DNA of 64,000 nt from assembly GCF_000426225.1 (NCBI RefSeq), contig NZ_AUEY01000005.1, forward strand, positions 62,001 to 126,000. Reading direction: 5' to 3'. Shown one piece after another: positions 61,860 through 64,000 of the stretch. This DNA comes from Desulforegula conservatrix Mb1Pa. GTDB taxonomy: Bacteria > Desulfobacterota > Desulfobacteria > Desulfobacterales > Desulforegulaceae. The translations under genes were made by a program, and so were the position numbers. The notes under the pieces were generated by a model that was not told where the DNA came from, did no database searches, and worked only from the letters and a program-made list of their open reading frames with translations. How positions within the stretch are numbered: position 1 is the stretch's first letter; each line of letters starts with the position of its first letter.

Positions 61860-63044
61860 ATGCCCTTATCAGGACTTAAGATACTTGACTTCACAACTCT
61901 TCTTCCAGGGCCACTTGCGACAATGAATCTGGCCGATCTTGGAGCAGATGTATTAAGGATCGAGTCTCTTTCAAAACCTGATCTTGTCAGATTTATTCCG
62001 CCTTTTATTGATGAAAAGGGCGATATCTCCTGTGTCCATGCATACCTGAACAGAAACAAGAGATCGCTTGGGCTTGATCTCAAAAATAAAGAGTCAGTCT
62101 CAATTATAGAAAAACTGATACTCGAAAAAGGTTTTGATATCATCATCGAGCAGTTCAGGCCCGGAGTAATGGATCGGTTCGGACTTTCATACCAGAGATT
62201 CAAGGAGATTAAGCCAGACATTATTTACTGTTCCATAACCGGTTATGGTCAGACAGGGCCGCTTAAAAACAGGGCAGGCCATGATATCAATTATCTGAGT
62301 CTTTCTGGTGTGATGAGCTTTTCAGGGACTAAAAAATCAGGGCCCTTTGTTCCCGGAATCCAGATTGCCGATATTGCGGGATCGCATAATTGCGTTACAG
62401 GAATTCTTGCGGCAGTAATTCATAGAATGAATACAGGCATGGGACAGCATATAGACATAGCAATGACGGACTGCATGTTTCAGTATAATGCTCTGACAGG
62501 CCCAAAAACTCTCTGCGGAGGAGAAGATGCTGGTTATGAAACAGAGGTTCTGAACGGAGGTTCTCTTTATGGCTGTTATGAAACTCTTGACGAGAGATAT
62601 CTTTCATTTGGAGGCCTGGAACCGCAGTTCTCAACCTCATTTTTTGAGGCTTTGGGCCTTGATGATCTAATTGAAGGAGGCGTTTTTCAGTTTGGGAATA
62701 TTGAAAAAGCAAAGAATGCCGTAAAAAATGTCATAAAATCCAAGCCTCTTTCTTATTGGGTTGAAAAATTTGCCGAAATAGACGCTTGTGTAGAGCCTGT
62801 GCTTACTTTTTCTGAGGCAGTCCTGACGGATCAAGCAAAGGCAAGAAATCTTGTTGTTGAAGTTCCTTTCTCAGAGGCAAAAACAATTCCCCAGATAGCC
62901 TGTCCGATAAAATTTTCAGAATGTGGGGCTTCGTATAAATGGGTTGGATGCCGCCTTGGGAATGATAATGATTTGATTCTGTCGTCGCTTGGATTCAGCG
63001 AGTCAGAAATCAGCAAGATCAAGGGAAATGGTGTTTTGGGGTGA
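61860..63044 (+). CDS. CoA-transferase family III / alpha-methylacyl-CoA racemase-like
   Basis: A 394-aa protein of the CaiB/BaiF family. It begins LSGLKILDFTTLLPGPLATM, has LADLGADVLRIES, AGHDINYLSLSGVMSF (~residues 137-152, with the His of racemases), and the conserved Asp in IQIADIAGSHN. The GHDINYLSLSGV form is typical of alpha-methylacyl-CoA racemases, so racemisation of 2-methylacyl-CoA is more likely than CoA transfer; both remain possible. AAAGGA at 61845-61850 supports the ATG at 61860. The TetR-type regulator gene downstream is in the same direction but has its own promoter. Confidence 0.9.
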   Translation: MPLSGLKILDFTTLLPGPLATMNLADLGADVLRIESLSKPDLVRFIPPFIDEKGDISCVHAYLNRNKRSLGLDLKNKESVSIIEKLILEKGFDIIIEQFRPGVMDRFGLSYQRFKEIKPDIIYCSITGYGQTGPLKNRAGHDINYLSLSGVMSFSGTKKSGPFVPGIQIADIAGSHNCVTGILAAVIHRMNTGMGQHIDIAMTDCMFQYNALTGPKTLCGGEDAGYETEVLNGGSLYGCYETLDERYLSFGGLEPQFSTSFFEALGLDDLIEGGVFQFGNIEKAKNAVKNVIKSKPLSYWVEKFAEIDACVEPVLTFSEAVLTDQAKARNLVVEVPFSEAKTIPQIACPIKFSECGASYKWVGCRLGNDNDLILSSLGFSESEISKIKGNGVLG

Positions 63045-63130
63045 TGTGTTTCCCTGCAAAAGCATTCCGTTCAATAAAAAAGTCTGATTCCAATGCAAAA
63101 TCTTAAGATATAAAGATTGTGGTAGTATTT

Positions 63131-63148
63131 ATTTTAAGATCTTAAAAT
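63131..63148. promoter_or_regulatory. 18-bp perfect palindrome upstream of TetR promoter
   Basis: ATTTTAAGATCTTAAAAT is a perfect palindrome ending 3 bases before the -35-like element. It could be a second operator or a binding site of another regulator. Confidence 0.55.
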
Positions 63149-63151
63149 CTA

Positions 63152-63182
63152 TTGACACTATCACTGTGTTAATGCATATATT
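63152..63182 (+). promoter_or_regulatory. Sigma-70-type promoter of the TetR gene
   Basis: A consensus -35 (TTGACA, 63152-63157) is followed by TATATT at 63177-63182 with a 19-base spacer, or CATATA with 17. The spacing is not ideal. The candidate -10 overlaps the operator palindrome. Confidence 0.5.
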
Positions 63183-63201
63183 GTAAAAGCTTACAATATA
63201 T
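63176..63201. promoter_or_regulatory. TetR-type operator candidate
   Basis: ATATATTGTAA and TTACAATATAT are perfectly complementary 11-bp arms around AAGC. The position over the -10 region and upstream of a TetR-family gene fits autorepression. Confidence 0.65.
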
Positions 63202-63207
63202 AACTAA

Positions 63208-63332
63208 TACCATTTTCAAATCAAAGATGAAATCAAGGCGGCAAGGAGGAGGCGACGCAAACGTACGTGGTTTGTACGTTGATGAGCTGACGACGATGCC
63301 AACATAGATAGCGCTTTGATTTGGAATTGGTA
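63208..63332. mobile_element. 125-bp MITE-like element with 19-bp inverted ends
   Basis: The ends TACCATTTTCAAATCAAAG and CTTTGATTTGGAATTGGTA are inverted repeats agreeing at 17 of 19 positions. The interior has GGCGGCAAGGAGGAGGCGAC and no gene. It lies between the TetR promoter/operator and the start codon, so it would be transcribed as leader RNA. Confidence 0.7.
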
Positions 63333-63356
63333 TAATTGATAATATATGGATGATGA

Positions 63357-63944
63357 ATGGGTCGCCCAAGTCTTGCAAATGAAAGAATCTCCCAGATTCT
63401 TGATGCTTTTGAAAACTGCATAAGAAAATATGGTCTCAAGGAAAGCTCCATTCCAAGGATTGCGGAAGAAGCCGGAGTCAAGCACAGCCTTATAAGGCAT
63501 TATATCGGAAACAGAGACAGCCTGATTGCAGCAATGGTGAATAGATTCACCGAACATTACCTCGAAATTATTCTGAAAGCGCTTTCCTCAAGGCCAGAAG
63601 GTGTTCATATAGATTCAACCGTGAAATATTTTTTTGATGAAGTAAGCAGATTCGAAGCCGAAAACCTCATATTTACCGAGCTTTTTGCAGCTTCAGGGCG
63701 CGATGATTTCATTAAGGTCCAGCTCTGCAGTCTTTACGGACGCATAACTGACATGGTCATAAGCCTGCTTTCGCTTGAATATCCTGAATCAAAATCAGAT
63801 GAGATTTCAACTGTCGCATATTCTCTTCTAAGCCTTTGGATCGGGCATTCAACACTTTTTCATTTGGATTTTGGAACTTCAGGAATTGAAATGGCTGCCA
63901 CATCAGCGAAACAGATAATTTCTGGCCTTGGCAGTTTAACATAA
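63357..63944 (+). CDS. TetR-family transcriptional regulator
   Basis: A 195-aa regulator. The N-terminal helix-turn-helix is SSIPRIAEEAGVKHSLIRHYI (residues ~32-52, written here in part as IPRIAEEAGVKHSLIRHYI), followed by GNRDSLIAAM, and the C-terminal ligand and dimer domain is about 130 aa. Targets are unknown; the adjacent racemase-like gene and its own promoter are the best candidates. The leader contains a MITE-like element and no strong ribosome site; the ATG at 63357 gives the standard N-terminus. Confidence 0.88.
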   Translation: MGRPSLANERISQILDAFENCIRKYGLKESSIPRIAEEAGVKHSLIRHYIGNRDSLIAAMVNRFTEHYLEIILKALSSRPEGVHIDSTVKYFFDEVSRFEAENLIFTELFAASGRDDFIKVQLCSLYGRITDMVISLLSLEYPESKSDEISTVAYSLLSLWIGHSTLFHLDFGTSGIEMAATSAKQIISGLGSLT

Positions 63945-63952
63945 GAGTACCT

Positions 63953-64000
63953 ATAAAAATTAGAATTTTTGATGTGGTAGCAAGGAAGCGTCGCACGGAG
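63953..64000. repeat. Family 5 repeat, cut by the window end
   Basis: AAAAATTAGAATTTTTGATG, then TGGTAGCAAGGAAGCGTCGCAC, shared in inverted orientation with 43921-43952 and 43909-43918. The right side is outside the window. It lies 8 bases after the TetR stop. Confidence 0.75.

Larger units (their letters stand above)
63045..63356. other. Regulatory intergenic region upstream of tetR-type gene
   Basis: 312 bases with no gene. It holds an 18-bp palindrome (63131-63148), a -35/-10-like promoter (63152-63182), an inverted repeat operator candidate (63176-63201), and a 125-bp element with inverted ends (63208-63332) between operator and gene. Confidence 0.75.

Noticed and set aside
63208-63332. 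A riboswitch or attenuator in the TetR leader.
   Set aside because: The inverted ends and their near-perfect match are better explained by a small mobile element, and no known riboswitch motif is visible.

Overview
The window is a chromosomal segment of a Gram-negative, motile or surface-active anaerobe, most likely a deltaproteobacterium of the Desulfobacterota (Desulfobacterales-like). This is an inference from gene content: an 11-subunit-type Nuo operon without nuoEFG, a chemosensory cluster, many PAS histidine kinases, a KdpD-Usp-EIIA protein, and intergenic hairpin repeats of the CATTCCGG type. Base composition is moderate and coding density high. There are no phage genes, CRISPR arrays or transposases.

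Layout. 1-10.6 kb: the 3' part of a respiratory complex I operon, nuoC(partial)-D-H-I-J-K, an MrpD-like antiporter subunit, an 83-aa membrane protein, a NuoL-like subunit, nuoM and nuoN. 10.8-22.6 kb: housekeeping genes, namely a YgjP-like hydrolase, two tRNA-Ser genes, an acidic orphan, a CBS-ACT protein, argS, a SPOR protein, gatC-gatA, a 64-aa protein with mutL, a PilZ protein and mntP. 22.6-30.6 kb: a minus-strand chemosensory operon (soluble MCP-like protein, STAS, CheY, CheA, CheW, CheD, CheR, CheB). 31-35 kb: a hybrid kinase, then an MFS exporter coupled to a lipoprotein-type acetolactate decarboxylase. 35.3-43.8 kb: a type I restriction-modification locus read hsdM, small-gene remnants and antitoxin, yhcG-type nuclease, hsdS, hsdR. 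44.2-45.8 kb: an acyl-CoA synthetase. 46-56.4 kb: the Kdp potassium pump and its regulators. 56.6-64 kb: an alpha/beta hydrolase, a seven-PAS hybrid kinase, a CoA-transferase/racemase and a TetR regulator.

The most interesting system is the Kdp region. The operon (29-aa peptide, kdpF, kdpA, kdpB, kdpC) is preceded by a near-consensus sigma-54 promoter, a perfect-consensus IHF site and, about 100 bp upstream, a palindromic element. The divergent gene encodes a GAFTGA-containing sigma-54 activator. The 14-bp core of the palindrome recurs downstream of that activator gene, ahead of a second sigma-54-type promoter that abuts a HAMP-PAS histidine kinase gene. The kinase gene overlaps a gene for a KdpD sensor domain that has lost its kinase and carries Usp and PTS EIIA domains instead. 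Together this reads as a rewired, self-regulating potassium circuit using NtrC-type control in place of the usual KdpD/KdpE pair.

The intergenic regions hold several dispersed repeat families: six copies of a ~130-bp element with TCGCAAAAAGTC-type inverted ends, several TCGGATTA hairpins, GCGGAGCTTTTTTCAAAAAG elements, a 125-bp element with 19-bp inverted ends in front of the TetR gene, and a 66-bp direct repeat that records a rearrangement of the yhcG-hsdS junction.
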